Positions 1 through 9,600 are shown, counted from the first letter of the stretch. The stretch: 64,000 nucleotides of DNA from Mitsuokella sp. oral taxon 131 str. W9106 (GCF_000469545.1 NZ_KI273065.1:150159-214158); one strand, 5' to 3'. Numbers and translations: made by a program. The notes: generated from the letters alone by a model not told the origin.

Positions 1-765
1 GCCTTTTCTGAAGTAAAAGGGCGCGGCGCAGAAGCATTGATCGCAAGCACACCCGTACGCGTCGGCCACGCGGACTGGCTCATCGAAGAAGGCGTCGCCG
101 TCAGCAAATCGCTTCTCGCGCGTGCCGGCAAGATCGCGGATGCGGGCATGACGCCGCTTTTTGTCAGCTATGGCAAGCATACGCGCGGCATCATCGCGAT
201 AAGAGACGATATCCCCGATGAAGTCGCGCCGTCGCTGCACCGCCTTCAGCGTCGCGGGCTCTCCGTCCATATGATGACAGGCGATCCGCTCCGCACGGCT
301 TCTGCCATAAAAAAACAGCTTGCCTTGAACGGCGCAAGCGCCGCGCTCTCTCCGAGCGAAAAGGCGCGCGAAGTGCAGCTGCTGCGCACGCACGGCCATA
401 TCATCGCAATGATCGGAGCAGGCGCGCGCGACGCGGCAGCGCTCGGAGAAGCAGATGTCCGCATCCAACTCGTACGGAAAGGAAGCGATGCCGAATCACA
501 ACACGCAGCAGAACATACGGCATACGATGTGCGTTTGGAGAGCGGCCACATGGAAAGCCTTCTTTCGTTCCTTGCCATCAGCCGAAAATTTGCTTCGCTC
601 ACGCGCGAAAACCGCACGCTTGCCGTGCTGACGTGGATTCTCCTCGTCCCCGCTGCCACTGGCGTATTTCACCCGTTCGGCGCGCCGCTGGTGCCGCCGC
701 TCATCACACTCCTAGGCGTGCTGCTCGCCAGCCTTCTCATCGTCTTGAATTCCCTCCGCGCATAG
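1..765 (+). CDS. P-type (heavy-metal-like) ATPase, C-terminal part, degenerate
   Basis: The reading frame is open from the first base of the window, so the gene starts outside it; about 254 residues are visible. The order of elements is that of the C-terminal half of a P1B heavy-metal ATPase: an MMTGD segment in the P domain, a lysine in the place of the usual PEDK motif (SPSEKAREV), the hinge region, then two hydrophobic helices at the end (WILLVPAATGVF and LITLLGVLLASLLIVL). The hinge, normally GDGxNDxPAL, here reads GAGARDAAAL, so the two acidic/amide metal-coordinating positions are lost. The fold assignment is good, but normal ion-pumping ATPase activity is doubtful. It lies just upstream of cydABDC, which has its own promoter. 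The N-terminal metal-binding and phosphorylation (DKTG) regions cannot be checked here. Confidence 0.7.
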   Translation, partial: AFSEVKGRGAEALIASTPVRVGHADWLIEEGVAVSKSLLARAGKIADAGMTPLFVSYGKHTRGIIAIRDDIPDEVAPSLHRLQRRGLSVHMMTGDPLRTASAIKKQLALNGASAALSPSEKAREVQLLRTHGHIIAMIGAGARDAAALGEADVRIQLVRKGSDAESQHAAEHTAYDVRLESGHMESLLSFLAISRKFASLTRENRTLAVLTWILLVPAATGVFHPFGAPLVPPLITLLGVLLASLLIVLNSLRA

Positions 766-816
766 GCGTGTCATTCCAAGAAGAATCATTTTCCAAACGA
801 AATCACTCTTCTCATA

Positions 817-845
817 TTGTTTTCATATTGTATTTGCGCTATAAT
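817..845 (+). promoter_or_regulatory. Predicted sigma-A promoter of cydABDC
   Basis: TTGTTT (817-822), a 17-bp spacer and a perfect TATAAT (840-845). The cydA start codon is 55 bases past the -10 box, preceded by an AAGGGGG ribosome binding site. No clear Rex or Fnr operator was recognised around it. Confidence 0.6.
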
Positions 846-899
846 AGGAAGAGTGGGTGTGATATATCTTTAGGAAAAGCAAAAAGGGGGACAAACTGA

Positions 900-2267
900 A
901 TGGATGCAATCATCCTATCCCGATGGCAGTTCGCCATCACGACCACCTATCACTTCCTGTTCATCCCGGTAACACTGGGGCTCTCCTTCTTCCTCGCACT
1001 GCTCGAGACGTGCTACGTGCGGACGAAGCGACCGGAATGGAAGGAAACCTGCCGCAAGCTCCTGCGTTTCTTCGGTACAATCTTCATCGTCAACTTCTCG
1101 ATGGGCGTTGTCACCGGCATCGTGCAGGAATTCCACTTCGGCATGAACTGGTCGGAATACTCGCGTTTTATGGGCGACATCTTCGGAGCTCCGCTCGCGC
1201 TCGAGGCACTCACGGCATTCTTCCTCGAGTCGACCTTCCTCGGCATTTGGATTTTCGGCTGGAACAAGCTGCCGGAGAAACTGCACTGCGCCGTCCTTTG
1301 GATTGTCGCACTCGGCAGCAATCTCTCCGCGTTTTGGATCCTCATCGCAAACTCCTTCATGCAGCATCCGGTCGGCTACGCCATCCGCAACGGACGCGCT
1401 GAAATGACGGACTTTTTCACGCTCGTCACGAATCATTACTTCCTCGGCGAGTATTCGCATACGTTCTTCGCCGGCATGACGACGACCGGCTTCCTCATCC
1501 TTGCGGTCTCCGCATGGAAGATCGCGCACGACGAGAAGTCGCGCGCTGCGTTCACACAGTCGATGAAAGCTGCCGCACTCTTCATGATCATCGGCCTTCT
1601 CGGCGTCATAGGCAGCGGTCACATGCACGCGCAGTACATCGCACAGGCGAATCCGATGAAGCTCTCCTCGATGGAGGCACTTTGGGAAACGGAAGATCCG
1701 GCTCCTTTCGCCATCGTCGCGGACATCAACCAAGAGACGCACAAGAACGACAGCGAGATCACCGTGCCGGGCGTTTTCTCCTTCATGGTCTACAATAAAT
1801 TCGATGGGGCGATCCGCGGCATCAATGACCTGCAGAAGGAGTATTCCGAAAAGTACGGTCCCGGCGAGTACCGCCCCAACGTCACAGCGCTATTTTGGAG
1901 CTTCCGCATCATGATCGGTCTTGGCGGTCTCATGATGCTCATCGCGATTTTCTTCGGCTATCTCGCATGGACGAATCGTCCGCTCGCATGCCCGTGTCTC
2001 TTGAAGATCCTGCCTTGGCTCATGCCGATCCCCTACATCGCGAACTCTTTCGGCTGGTACGTCGCGGAGGGCGGTCGCCAGCCTTGGCTCGTCGTCGGGC
2101 TGCAGCGGACGGCGGAAGGCATCTCGCCGAACCTCACGGGGGCAGAAGTCTGGTTCACGATGATTGGCTTCACTGTAACGTATCTCCTGCTCGCGATTGC
2201 GGCGCTTTGGATCGTCTTCCGCTTCGTCCGAAAGACGCAGGTCATCTCCGAAGGGAGGGATGCATGA
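900..2267 (+). CDS. cydA: Cytochrome bd quinol oxidase subunit I
   Basis: 455 residues. It is the catalytic subunit of the cytochrome bd oxidase, which oxidises quinol and reduces O2 to water in the cytoplasmic membrane. The N-terminus (SRWQFAITTTYHFLFIPVTLG) is typical and carries the conserved haem-ligand histidine near residue 18; GHMHAQYIAQANPMK and the WYVAEGGRQPW segment are also family hallmarks. At 455 residues it is shorter than E. coli CydA, in keeping with the short Q-loop type common in Firmicutes. The start is set by AAGGGGG about 10 bases upstream. It is the first gene of a four-gene operon and overlaps cydB by four bases. In an anaerobe such an oxidase probably scavenges traces of oxygen; that role is inferred. 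Confidence 0.97.
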   Translation: MDAIILSRWQFAITTTYHFLFIPVTLGLSFFLALLETCYVRTKRPEWKETCRKLLRFFGTIFIVNFSMGVVTGIVQEFHFGMNWSEYSRFMGDIFGAPLALEALTAFFLESTFLGIWIFGWNKLPEKLHCAVLWIVALGSNLSAFWILIANSFMQHPVGYAIRNGRAEMTDFFTLVTNHYFLGEYSHTFFAGMTTTGFLILAVSAWKIAHDEKSRAAFTQSMKAAALFMIIGLLGVIGSGHMHAQYIAQANPMKLSSMEALWETEDPAPFAIVADINQETHKNDSEITVPGVFSFMVYNKFDGAIRGINDLQKEYSEKYGPGEYRPNVTALFWSFRIMIGLGGLMMLIAIFFGYLAWTNRPLACPCLLKILPWLMPIPYIANSFGWYVAEGGRQPWLVVGLQRTAEGISPNLTGAEVWFTMIGFTVTYLLLAIAALWIVFRFVRKTQVISEGRDA

Positions 2268-3280
2268 TGGATCTCAATACGCTTTGGTTTCTTTTGATTG
2301 TCGTGCTCTTCACGGGATTCTTTTTCCTAGAAGGCTTTGACTACGGCGTCGGTGCGCTGACGCCCTTCCTCTCCCCGCATGACCGCGATCGTTCCATTTT
2401 CCTGCGCACGATCACGCCCGTATGGGACGGCAACGAGGTTTGGATGATCACGGCGGGCGGCGCGCTCTTCGCGGCATTCCCGCACGTCTACTCGACGATG
2501 TTCGCGACGTTCTACCTCGCGCTCTTTCTTATGCTCTTCGCGCTCATCCTGCGCGGCGTTGCATTTGACTTCCGCGCGCGCTATGACGCGCCGTGCTGGC
2601 GCCACGGCTGGGAAGCGGCAATCGCCTTCGGCAGCGTCGTCCCCGCATTCCTTTGGGGCGTCGCCATCACGAACCTCATCGCAGGCATCGCCATTAACGA
2701 GAAGATGATTTACACGGGCGGTTTCTTCGATCTCCTGACGCCGTACACGGTCGTCGGAGGCATGACCTTCCTCTTCGTCTTCCTCTTCCACGGCGCTTCG
2801 TTCCTCTCGTTCCGTGTCGTTGATTTTGGGCTCGTCCGCCGCGCGCAGCAGCTCGGCATCAAGCTCGGCACAATCGCTGCGCTTCTCTTCGTTCTCTGCA
2901 TGGCCATGACGCTCCAGTACACGGATCTCTTCCATAGCACACTCGCTGCGGTCGCGCTCATCGCGGCAGCCGTGATCTTCGTCATCGGCATCGCAAGTCT
3001 CGCAAAAGGCAATGGAAAGCCGGCTTTCGTTTGCTCGTCGCTCGCCATCGTCCTGACGACGGTCGCCTTCTTCGCCGGTCTATTCCCGCGCCTCATGGTA
3101 TCGAGCCTGAATCCGGCATGGAGCCTGACGATCACGAACGCGTCTTCTACGCCGTACACGCTCTCGGTCATGACCGTCGCAGCCTGCATCTTCGTTCCGA
3201 TCGTGCTCATTTACCAGTGCTGGTCGTACTACATTTTCCGCAAGCGCATTACGGAAAAGGATGCCGAAGAACACTATTGA
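2264..3280 (+). CDS. cydB: Cytochrome bd quinol oxidase subunit II
   Basis: 338 residues starting at the ATG that overlaps the cydA stop (ATGA), with GGGAGG six bases upstream; a second ATG follows directly. The frame stays open further upstream inside cydA, but that part is a shadow. The N-terminus (LWFLLIVVLFTGFFFLEGFDYGVG) is the classic CydB signature, followed by WDGNEVWMITAGGALFAAFP and about eight to nine hydrophobic helices. It forms the heterodimer with CydA that holds haems b558, b595 and d. Translational coupling to cydA fits the need for equal amounts of both subunits. Confidence 0.97.
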   Translation: MMDLNTLWFLLIVVLFTGFFFLEGFDYGVGALTPFLSPHDRDRSIFLRTITPVWDGNEVWMITAGGALFAAFPHVYSTMFATFYLALFLMLFALILRGVAFDFRARYDAPCWRHGWEAAIAFGSVVPAFLWGVAITNLIAGIAINEKMIYTGGFFDLLTPYTVVGGMTFLFVFLFHGASFLSFRVVDFGLVRRAQQLGIKLGTIAALLFVLCMAMTLQYTDLFHSTLAAVALIAAAVIFVIGIASLAKGNGKPAFVCSSLAIVLTTVAFFAGLFPRLMVSSLNPAWSLTITNASSTPYTLSVMTVAACIFVPIVLIYQCWSYYIFRKRITEKDAEEHY

Positions 3281-3298
3281 TCTACCGCAAGAGGTCCT

Positions 3299-4939
3299 AT
3301 GAACGTAACGAACAGCTTTCTGCTACGCAGCCTAAAACCGCATAAAGGCGAGCGAATCCGCTTGCTCCTCATAGAAACCACCCGTGCCGTCGCGACGATT
3401 GCAGCGGCAGGAGCAGGTGCCTACGCAATGGACGGCGTGTTCCTCGCACATAAGGGCCGAATGGAAACAGCACCAGTTCTACTGGTGCTGTTTCTTCTCA
3501 TGATCCTTCCGCCGCTTCTCACCCCCGTGCGCGAGCGAATATCGCAGCGGCTATCCACCGCGCTGCGAACGGAAACCAGAGCGCAGCTTCATGCGCAGAT
3601 GCTGACGGGCAAAGCGGAAGCGGCAGAAGTACGCCGCCGCATTCTTCCGCTCGCACGCGAGGAAACGGATGCGCTCGACCTTTGGTTCAGCCGCGTCCTC
3701 CCCGTCCTCCTTGCAATCGTCACCAAGATGCCCATCGCGCTTATCGCTGCGGCTATCGCCGATCCCGTCACGGGGCTTTTCATGTTCGTGACGATGCCGA
3801 TTGCCCCCTTTCTGCTCTACCTCATCGGACGCGTCACGCGCGTAGCGAGCGAGGCGCAGTGGAAGCGCATGGAGTCGCTTGCCGCACGCTTTGGCGAGCT
3901 CCTCCGAACGCTCCCTGCACTGAAGATTTTCCGTCAGGCCGAGGCGCAGCGAAAAACCGTCGAAGTGCTCAGCGAAACCTTCTCCGCGTCTGCCCTTCGC
4001 GTCCTCCAGCTTTCCTTTATCTCCGCCTTTGCGCTCGAACTCATCACAACGCTGGCGATCGCGATCATCGCCGTCAGCATCGGCTTTCGCCTGCTCTACG
4101 GGCAGATGGATTTTCGCGTCGCGTTCTTCGTCCTGCTCGTCACGCCCGAGTTCTATCAGCCGCTTCGTCAAGCGGGAACGGCATTCCACAGCGCGATGAC
4201 GGCATGGACGGCAGAGTCGAACCTCCGCGCTGTTCTTTCAAAAGAAAGGATGCCATACGCGATAGAGTATCCTAATTTGCCGCCGGATATGCAGCCCGCT
4301 CTTCTAGAAGCGCACGGGCTTTCGTTCCACTACCCGAACAGCCGCACGTACCTGTTCCGCGATTTCAATTTGAAACTCGAACCAGGCGTCACCATCGTCA
4401 AAGGGCCGAGCGGCTGCGGGAAATCGACGCTTATACGCCTTCTCGCAGGGCTGCTCCAACCGTGCGAAGGGCAGGTCACGGTCGGTACCTCTCCCCTCTC
4501 CGCGCTCTCCATGGAAGCGGTTTCTTTCCCGATCAGCTACGTGCCGCAAGAACCGCATCTCTTTGCCGGCACGCTCGCAGAAAACGTCACGCTCTTTCAC
4601 GCGACAGACGAAGCCGATGTCGAAATCGCCATTCGCCATGCCGCGCTCGGGAAATGGCTCGATTCCCTTCCGCATGGCCTCGCTGCACGCCTTGGCGAGG
4701 GTGGTCAGACGCTCTCCCAAGGACAGCGAAAACGGCTCGGCATCGCGCGTGCACTGCTGCAAAATCGCCCCATCGTGCTTCTCGATGAGCCGACGGCAGG
4801 TCTTGACGCAGTGACGCAGGAGACGGTACGTGACACGCTTTTTGCCCTTTGCACAGGACGCACTGCGCTAGTCGTCAGCCACGACGAAGCGATTTGCGCC
4901 ATGGCGAACCGCGTGATCGACTGGGAGGTGATCGCATGA
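3299..4939 (+). CDS. cydD: Thiol reductant ABC exporter subunit CydD
   Basis: 546 residues. An N-terminal transmembrane domain (about residues 1-310, several hydrophobic helices) is followed by an ABC ATPase domain: Walker A GPSGCGKST, signature LSQGQRKRLGIARALL, Walker B IVLLDEPTAGLD and H-loop SHDE. CydDC exports cysteine/glutathione to the outside of the membrane and is needed to assemble cytochrome bd. A GAGGT ribosome binding site precedes the ATG, 18 bases after cydB. The cydABDC order supports assignment as CydD rather than a general multidrug exporter. Confidence 0.9.
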   Translation: MNVTNSFLLRSLKPHKGERIRLLLIETTRAVATIAAAGAGAYAMDGVFLAHKGRMETAPVLLVLFLLMILPPLLTPVRERISQRLSTALRTETRAQLHAQMLTGKAEAAEVRRRILPLAREETDALDLWFSRVLPVLLAIVTKMPIALIAAAIADPVTGLFMFVTMPIAPFLLYLIGRVTRVASEAQWKRMESLAARFGELLRTLPALKIFRQAEAQRKTVEVLSETFSASALRVLQLSFISAFALELITTLAIAIIAVSIGFRLLYGQMDFRVAFFVLLVTPEFYQPLRQAGTAFHSAMTAWTAESNLRAVLSKERMPYAIEYPNLPPDMQPALLEAHGLSFHYPNSRTYLFRDFNLKLEPGVTIVKGPSGCGKSTLIRLLAGLLQPCEGQVTVGTSPLSALSMEAVSFPISYVPQEPHLFAGTLAENVTLFHATDEADVEIAIRHAALGKWLDSLPHGLAARLGEGGQTLSQGQRKRLGIARALLQNRPIVLLDEPTAGLDAVTQETVRDTLFALCTGRTALVVSHDEAICAMANRVIDWEVIA

Positions 4940-6558
4940 ATCGAGCTCTCTGCGCATGGCGGCAGATCGTTTCACTCGTATCGCCGCTTTCCATCGTTCC
5001 AGTCGTCTTCGTCAGTCTCCTCGCGGCAGGCACGAGCATTGGTCTCTTGGGCGCATCCGCATGGCTCATCGCAAGTGCGGCGCTCATGCCGCCGCTCTAC
5101 ACACTCTCGCTCGGCATCACTGCCGTACGTGCCTTCGGTATCGGCCGTGCGGCATTTCGCTACGCAGAGCGCTACCTATCGCACAGCCTCGCCTTTTCGG
5201 GGCTCACGCACATCCGCCTGCATCTCTACGACCGCGCCGCTGCGCTCCTCCCCATGCGCACGGGTCTCATGCGTCAAGGCGAATTCCTGCACGATCTTCT
5301 CGTCGGTGCAGACGCCCTGCGCGACTTCTTCATCCGCGCGATTCTGCCGCCGCTTGCAGTCGGCATCCTGACGGGAATCGCGACGGTGCTTCTCTATGTG
5401 CAGATCGGCTATGCAGCAATCCTTCTTCCGCTTTTGTTCTTCATTCGTCTCATCATCGCTTGGCACGTCAAGACCGAAAACGAAGAAGCGCGGCGCGCGG
5501 AGGACGGTGCCTATCGCAGTGCGCTCCTCGATGCGTCAGCCGGCGCAGACGAACTTGCCTGTGCAGGCGCGGCGCCGGCACGCGAGCACCTTTTCCTGCC
5601 TGCCCGTGACCTCGTTAAAAAAGACGAATACGCGCACCTGCGTGAGACGCAGACGGATGCGCTGCAGTCTGTCTTTGACGCAGCCGTTTTCATCCTGCTG
5701 CTTGCTGCTCTGATTCCAAGCATTCCTGCCGGCACACTTACCGGCATCGGTCTCGCCGTCTGGTTTCTCGTGCTCCAGTCTCTCCTAGCCGAATACCGCA
5801 CGCTGCCCGATGCCGTAAGGCAAGCACAGCAAAGCGCGGCCGCCGCCCTTCGCCTTCTCGCCCCCGTCGAGTACGAACCATCCGCGGCACAGGCAGCGCA
5901 GGATGACAACATGATGCAAAACGGAACCGAGGAACCCTCAGCCGCGCACGCCCTCCTCACCGTCCGCAGCCTCTGCTTCTCCTACACACCTGCCCAGCAC
6001 TTGCTGAAAGACTTTTCCTTTTCCGTAGCACGTGGAGCGCATACCGCCATCTACGGCACGAGCGGCGCAGGAAAGACGACGCTCGCGCAGCTCCTGCTCG
6101 GCGTTTGGAAGCCCGACAGCGGGCAGATTATGCGCGGCCCTGGCGTGGAGATTGCAGGACTTCCGCAAGGAAGCGTCCTCTTCTCACAATCCATCCGCGA
6201 AAATTTCCGTCGTTTCCGTCCATGCGCAGACGAAGCCGCCATCTTCCGCGCCCTCGAAATCGCCCAGCTCCTCCCCGTTGTGGAGACAATGGCGTGCGGC
6301 ATCGATACCCCCATCGGCGAAGACGGATCCTTTCTTTCCGGCGGACAGCGCACACGCCTGTTAACCGCCCTCGCATCTGCAGGCGAAGAATGTCTCGTCC
6401 TGCTCGACGAACCGACGCTCGGGCTCGACGCAAAGACTGCCTCTCGCCTGACTGCATCCCTATTCCGCTATGCGAAGGAATGCCATAAGACGCTCCTCGT
6501 CATCACGCACGACGAGAGTCTGCGCGACTCGTTCAAGCAAACGATTCACCTTGCATAG
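4936..6558 (+). CDS. cydC: Thiol reductant ABC exporter subunit CydC
   Basis: 540 residues from the ATG that overlaps the cydD stop by four bases, with GGGAGGTG upstream; the longer open frame to 4849 is inside cydD. The transmembrane domain begins SIVPVVFVSLLAAGTSIGLL and contains the family-typical ALMPPLYTLSLGITAVRAFGIGRAAFRYAERYLSH stretch in pieces. The ATPase domain has Walker A GTSGAGKTT, signature LSGGQRTRL, Walker B LVLLDEPTLGLD and H-loop ITHDE. It is the partner of CydD in the heterodimeric exporter. It is the last gene of the operon, and a strong hairpin terminator follows within 20 bases. Confidence 0.92.
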   Translation: MNRALCAWRQIVSLVSPLSIVPVVFVSLLAAGTSIGLLGASAWLIASAALMPPLYTLSLGITAVRAFGIGRAAFRYAERYLSHSLAFSGLTHIRLHLYDRAAALLPMRTGLMRQGEFLHDLLVGADALRDFFIRAILPPLAVGILTGIATVLLYVQIGYAAILLPLLFFIRLIIAWHVKTENEEARRAEDGAYRSALLDASAGADELACAGAAPAREHLFLPARDLVKKDEYAHLRETQTDALQSVFDAAVFILLLAALIPSIPAGTLTGIGLAVWFLVLQSLLAEYRTLPDAVRQAQQSAAAALRLLAPVEYEPSAAQAAQDDNMMQNGTEEPSAAHALLTVRSLCFSYTPAQHLLKDFSFSVARGAHTAIYGTSGAGKTTLAQLLLGVWKPDSGQIMRGPGVEIAGLPQGSVLFSQSIRENFRRFRPCADEAAIFRALEIAQLLPVVETMACGIDTPIGEDGSFLSGGQRTRLLTALASAGEECLVLLDEPTLGLDAKTASRLTASLFRYAKECHKTLLVITHDESLRDSFKQTIHLA

Positions 6559-6570
6559 ACCGCTTTTGCC

Positions 6571-6614
6571 AAAAAAAGAGAACCATCATTTTGATGTGAC
6601 GGTTCTCTTTTTCT
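6571..6614. terminator. Bidirectional intrinsic terminator between cydC and the leftward remnants
   Basis: AAAAAGAGAACC pairs with GGTTCTCTTTTT around a 16-base loop region. A-runs and T-runs flank the stem on both sides, so it can end transcripts from either direction. Confidence 0.8.
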
Positions 6615-6646
6615 GGCACGTGATGGGCACGAACAAACACACGATT

Positions 6647-7176
6647 CTATGCCCTCAGCATCTTTTTTACTTGCTTGACCATGCTCGGATAATCGGCCGT
6701 CTGAAAGTCCGTCACATCGATTTCAAGCAATGTACCCATCCTAAATCCCATATAGTCCCGATCAAGGCATCATGCACAAAATGCCTCAAAGGGCACAAGA
6801 TCGTCCGCCGTACTTCGATCCGGCTCAGGGTCTTCCTTATGGTAAGAAGAAAATATGTGCCCTCTATGCCGCGCGGGATCGAGATCCCGCTCCCTTTGCC
6901 GCTTGAAAAGAAGCTCAAGCGGTGCGGTGAGACGGATGGTAATGATGCGATAGCAAAAGCGATCGGCCAGATCCTGCAGTTTCGCTTTTTGCTTATAGCT
7001 GAAGGGATAATCGGACATCACCAAATTCCCTTCTTCCATGGCGGACGATAAGGCATCATAATACGCTTCCCACGCCTTTGCAGTTAGTGCATCCTTCTCA
7101 GCAAGATTGTCAAAACCGACACAGTCAAAAAGCGTTTCTCGAATATCGTCCGGCGATACCATTCGGATCGCGGGGA
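6647..7176 (-). pseudogene. P-loop kinase remnant (no P-loop, in-frame stop)
   Basis: The reading frame encodes VSPDDIRETLFD followed by an AAA-type small-molecule/nucleoside kinase-like sequence. The upstream part that should hold the Walker A P-loop is absent: the frame runs straight into the end of the neighbouring regulator remnant. A TGA at 6770-6772 interrupts it, after which the same frame continues for about 40 sensible residues (CLDRDYMGFRMGTLLEIDV and on) to a TAG at 6647-6649. Loss of the P-loop and the nonsense codon together make a working kinase very unlikely. The ancestor probably phosphorylated a small metabolite; the substrate cannot be told. Confidence 0.7.
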
Positions 7177-7953
7177 CTATTCCAATTCTTCTGACGCATA
7201 CTCCACGGTCGCCGAATTGCCAAGCCGTTTCAGGACGATCAATATATGAAGCACAATGCCGCGAAATGCCATGTCGGAAAGCGTGATGTCATGGTTCAGG
7301 ATTGCCTTACGTACAATATCCTGAACTTTCTGTATTTCTTCTTGAGAAAATATTCCCTGATAAAATTTGTTGTTCGAGAAATCCAGCAGGTTGTCTTGGG
7401 AAAAAATCTTCTCCGCAATGCACCGACGGATTCGGCTCTCATCTCCTTCCAAGTGAATCTTGTTGCTTCGGTCTGCAAGCAGTTCGATTCCGACGTCTGA
7501 TAAAATTTGTTGTATTTCCTTCCAGTAACTCTTCAATGTCGAAAGACTGATGTATAAATCATCGGCAAGATCCCATTGGCTGAGCCTCTCTTTGCGCAGC
7601 GCCAAAATCAAGAGATTTGCCACGATGTAATCGATTCGGTCCTTGCGTCCTGTCGGCACAATTTTCCCACAGGATTCATGCAGGCTGCTTTTTTGCTCCC
7701 GTACGTGCTGCTGGCAAAATTCGTGCCACGCTTTTTCATTCAAGATGCGAAGCGTATAGCCAACACGAGGCCTGCCCTCCACGATTGCACCGTGGTGCCG
7801 CAGCACTCCTTCCAATTCCTGCATATCGTTGCGGACGGTGTGCGAACTGACACCCATATAAGCAGCTAATTCCTTGCTCGTCATGCTCCGATTGGATTCC
7901 ACAAACACCTTGATCAGCTTGGCAACACGACTGCCCAAAATATGCTCCTGCAT
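7177..7953 (-). pseudogene. BglG/MtlR-type PTS regulator, truncated in its first PRD
   Basis: 258 residues. There is an N-terminal winged helix (MTSKELAAYMGVSSHTVRNDMQEL), a second HTH of Mga type (LSQWDLADDLYISLSTLKSYWKEIQ), and then the start of a PTS-regulation domain (IVLHILIVLKRLGN). It stops at SEELE, where full-length relatives continue with a second PRD and often EIIB/EIIA-like domains (600 residues or more). An AAGGTG ribosome binding site precedes the ATG, so the fragment could still be translated. The stop lies directly against the kinase remnant, as expected if one deletion joined the two genes. A DNA-binding fragment without regulation is possible but unproven. Confidence 0.7.
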
Positions 7954-8049
7954 ATCAGTTCACCTTCTTTCTGTCTTATATTATACGTGTTTCCTATCGA
8001 TTTCATAGGCAAATAATTGACGCATTTCAAACGAAATGCGCCAATGACA

Positions 8050-8091
8050 CAAAAAAAGAGACCGTGCAGGATAATCCCTGCAGCAGCCTCT
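8050..8091 (-). terminator. Terminator of the decarboxylase operon
   Basis: On the minus strand, AGAGGCTGCTGCAGG pairs imperfectly with CCTGCACGGTCTCT around a short loop and is followed by seven T residues. It sits 13 bases after the beta subunit stop codon. Confidence 0.75.
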
Positions 8092-8103
8092 TATCGATAC
8101 AAT

Positions 8104-9234
8104 TTACTTGAGCATCGCGAGCATCGTGCCAGCAGCTACTGCCGTGCCTATGACGCCTGCGACGTTCGGTCCCATGGCGTGCATGAGCAGATAGTTGCCG
8201 GGCTTTGCCTTCATGCCGACGACCTGGCTCACGCGTGCTGCCATCGGAACGGCGGAAACGCCTGCCGAGCCGATGAGTGGATTGATCTTCCATCCGGAGG
8301 TGCGGCACATGATCTTGCCGAAGATGACCCCGCCTGCCGTACCGAAGATGAAGGCGATGAGACCAAGCACGATGATGAGAAGCGTCTGCGGAACGAGGAA
8401 ACTCTCCGCGCTCATCGTCATGCCTGTGCCGGTCGCAAGGAAGATCGTGACGATGTTGCACAGCGAGTTCTGCGCCGTATCCGAAAGACGATCCATGACG
8501 CCCGACTCGCGGAAAAGGTTGCCGAGCATCAGCATGCCAAGCAGCGATGCGATAGGCGGCAGCAGCAAGCTGATGAGGATCGCCGAAATGATCGGAAAGC
8601 AGACGCGTTCAAACTTCGTGACGGGACGCATCTGCTCCATAACGACTTCGCGCTCCTTCTGCGTCGTCAAGAGCTTCATGACAGGCGGCTGAATGAGCGG
8701 AACGAGCGACATGTAGGAGTACGCCGCAACGGCGATCGCACCGAGCAGATGCGGTGCCATCTGAATCGAGAGATAAATGGCAGTCGGTCCGTCCGCCCCG
8801 CCGATGATGCCGATCGCACCCGCTTCCTGCACCGTAAAGCCGAGGAACATCGCGCCGACGAGCGCGACGAACACGCCGATCTGCGCCGCTGCACCCATGA
8901 GCAGCGTTGCAGGGCGCGCAATGAGCGGCCCGAAGTCCGTCATCGCACCGATTCCAAGAAAGATCAGCGGTGGGAAAATCTCATTGGCGATGCCGTAGTG
9001 GATCGCCTGCATGAGCCCCGGTTCTTCGAGAAAGCCCGTGCGCGGGAAGTTCGCGAGAATGCAGCCGAATGCGATCGGGCCCAAAAGCAGCGGTTCAAAC
9101 TCCTTGACAATCGCAAGGTAAAGGAGCACGAGACCGACTGCGATCATGATCGCATGGCCGCCGGTAAAAGCCGAAAATCCGCTGTCATGCCAAACGGCCT
9201 GCAGCGATACGGCAAATGCATTAAATAATTCCAT
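8104..9234 (-). CDS. Sodium-pumping decarboxylase, beta subunit
   Basis: 376 residues, hydrophobic throughout. It matches the beta subunits of biotin-dependent Na+-translocating decarboxylases (OadB/MmdB/GcdB): the [18 protein letters not shown] segment holds the conserved aspartate that couples carboxybiotin decarboxylation to Na+ export, and [15 protein letters not shown] and [18 protein letters not shown] stretches (here [18 protein letters not shown]) are typical. The substrate (oxaloacetate, methylmalonyl-CoA or glutaconyl-CoA) is decided by the alpha subunit, which is not in the window, so no symbol is given. It follows the small gamma/delta-type subunit gene by 18 bases and shares its promoter. 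Confidence 0.88.
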   Translation of the reverse strand: MELFNAFAVSLQAVWHDSGFSAFTGGHAIMIAVGLVLLYLAIVKEFEPLLLGPIAFGCILANFPRTGFLEEPGLMQAIHYGIANEIFPPLIFLGIGAMTDFGPLIARPATLLMGAAAQIGVFVALVGAMFLGFTVQEAGAIGIIGGADGPTAIYLSIQMAPHLLGAIAVAAYSYMSLVPLIQPPVMKLLTTQKEREVVMEQMRPVTKFERVCFPIISAILISLLLPPIASLLGMLMLGNLFRESGVMDRLSDTAQNSLCNIVTIFLATGTGMTMSAESFLVPQTLLIIVLGLIAFIFGTAGGVIFGKIMCRTSGWKINPLIGSAGVSAVPMAARVSQVVGMKAKPGNYLLMHAMGPNVAGVIGTAVAAGTMLAMLK

Positions 9235-9252
9235 TTTTTCTCCTCCTTTCCC

Positions 9253-9600
9253 TTACAGCAAGCGCTCCGCAACGATGTTGCGACCCGACTGCTTCCACCC
9301 ATCGCGCGCAATCGGACGGATCGCACGGATCTGATCCATCCCGTAGCCATAGCTCGCGACTGCTGCCGCGATGACCGCGACAATTTCCGGGGAAAGTCCC
9401 GCTGGCGCACTTTGCGTGACCGAAGGAACTGCTGTGGGAGCAGGTGCAGCGGGTTCAGCAGGTGCTTTCTCTTTTTTTGCCGTTGGATCGATCTTGTGAA
9501 TCAAGTTGATGACGATGCCGAGTGCAATGAGCACCAAGAAGACGACCGTCATATTGATCAGCATGATGATCAGCGGGTTAGACGTAACCGGTTGTGACAT
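9253..9600 (-). CDS. OadG/MmdD-family small subunit of the sodium-pumping decarboxylase
   Basis: 115 residues. One N-terminal membrane helix (MLINMTVVFLVLIALGIVINLI) is followed by a Lys/Ala/Pro-rich linker (about 40-70) and a C-terminal segment SPEIVAVIAAAVASYG, typical of OadG/MmdD subunits that tether the carboxyltransferase to the membrane pump. GGTGG precedes the ATG. No biotin carrier or alpha subunit lies next to it, so this operon supplies only the membrane part. Confidence 0.85.
   Translation of the reverse strand: MSQPVTSNPLIIMLINMTVVFLVLIALGIVINLIHKIDPTAKKEKAPAEPAAPAPTAVPSVTQSAPAGLSPEIVAVIAAAVASYGYGMDQIRAIRPIARDGWKQSGRNIVAERLL

Noticed and set aside
915..1742. Open frame of 275 codons on the minus strand
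   Set aside because: Antisense of cydA; charged low-complexity sequence.
6770..6772. TGA in the kinase remnant read as selenocysteine or tryptophan
   Set aside because: The gene lacks its P-loop anyway, no SECIS-like hairpin was evident just after the codon, and TGA serves as a normal stop elsewhere in the window.
8017..9228. Open frame of 403 codons on the plus strand
   Set aside because: It is antisense to the decarboxylase beta subunit; Arg/His/Asp-rich composition typical of a shadow frame in high-G+C DNA.
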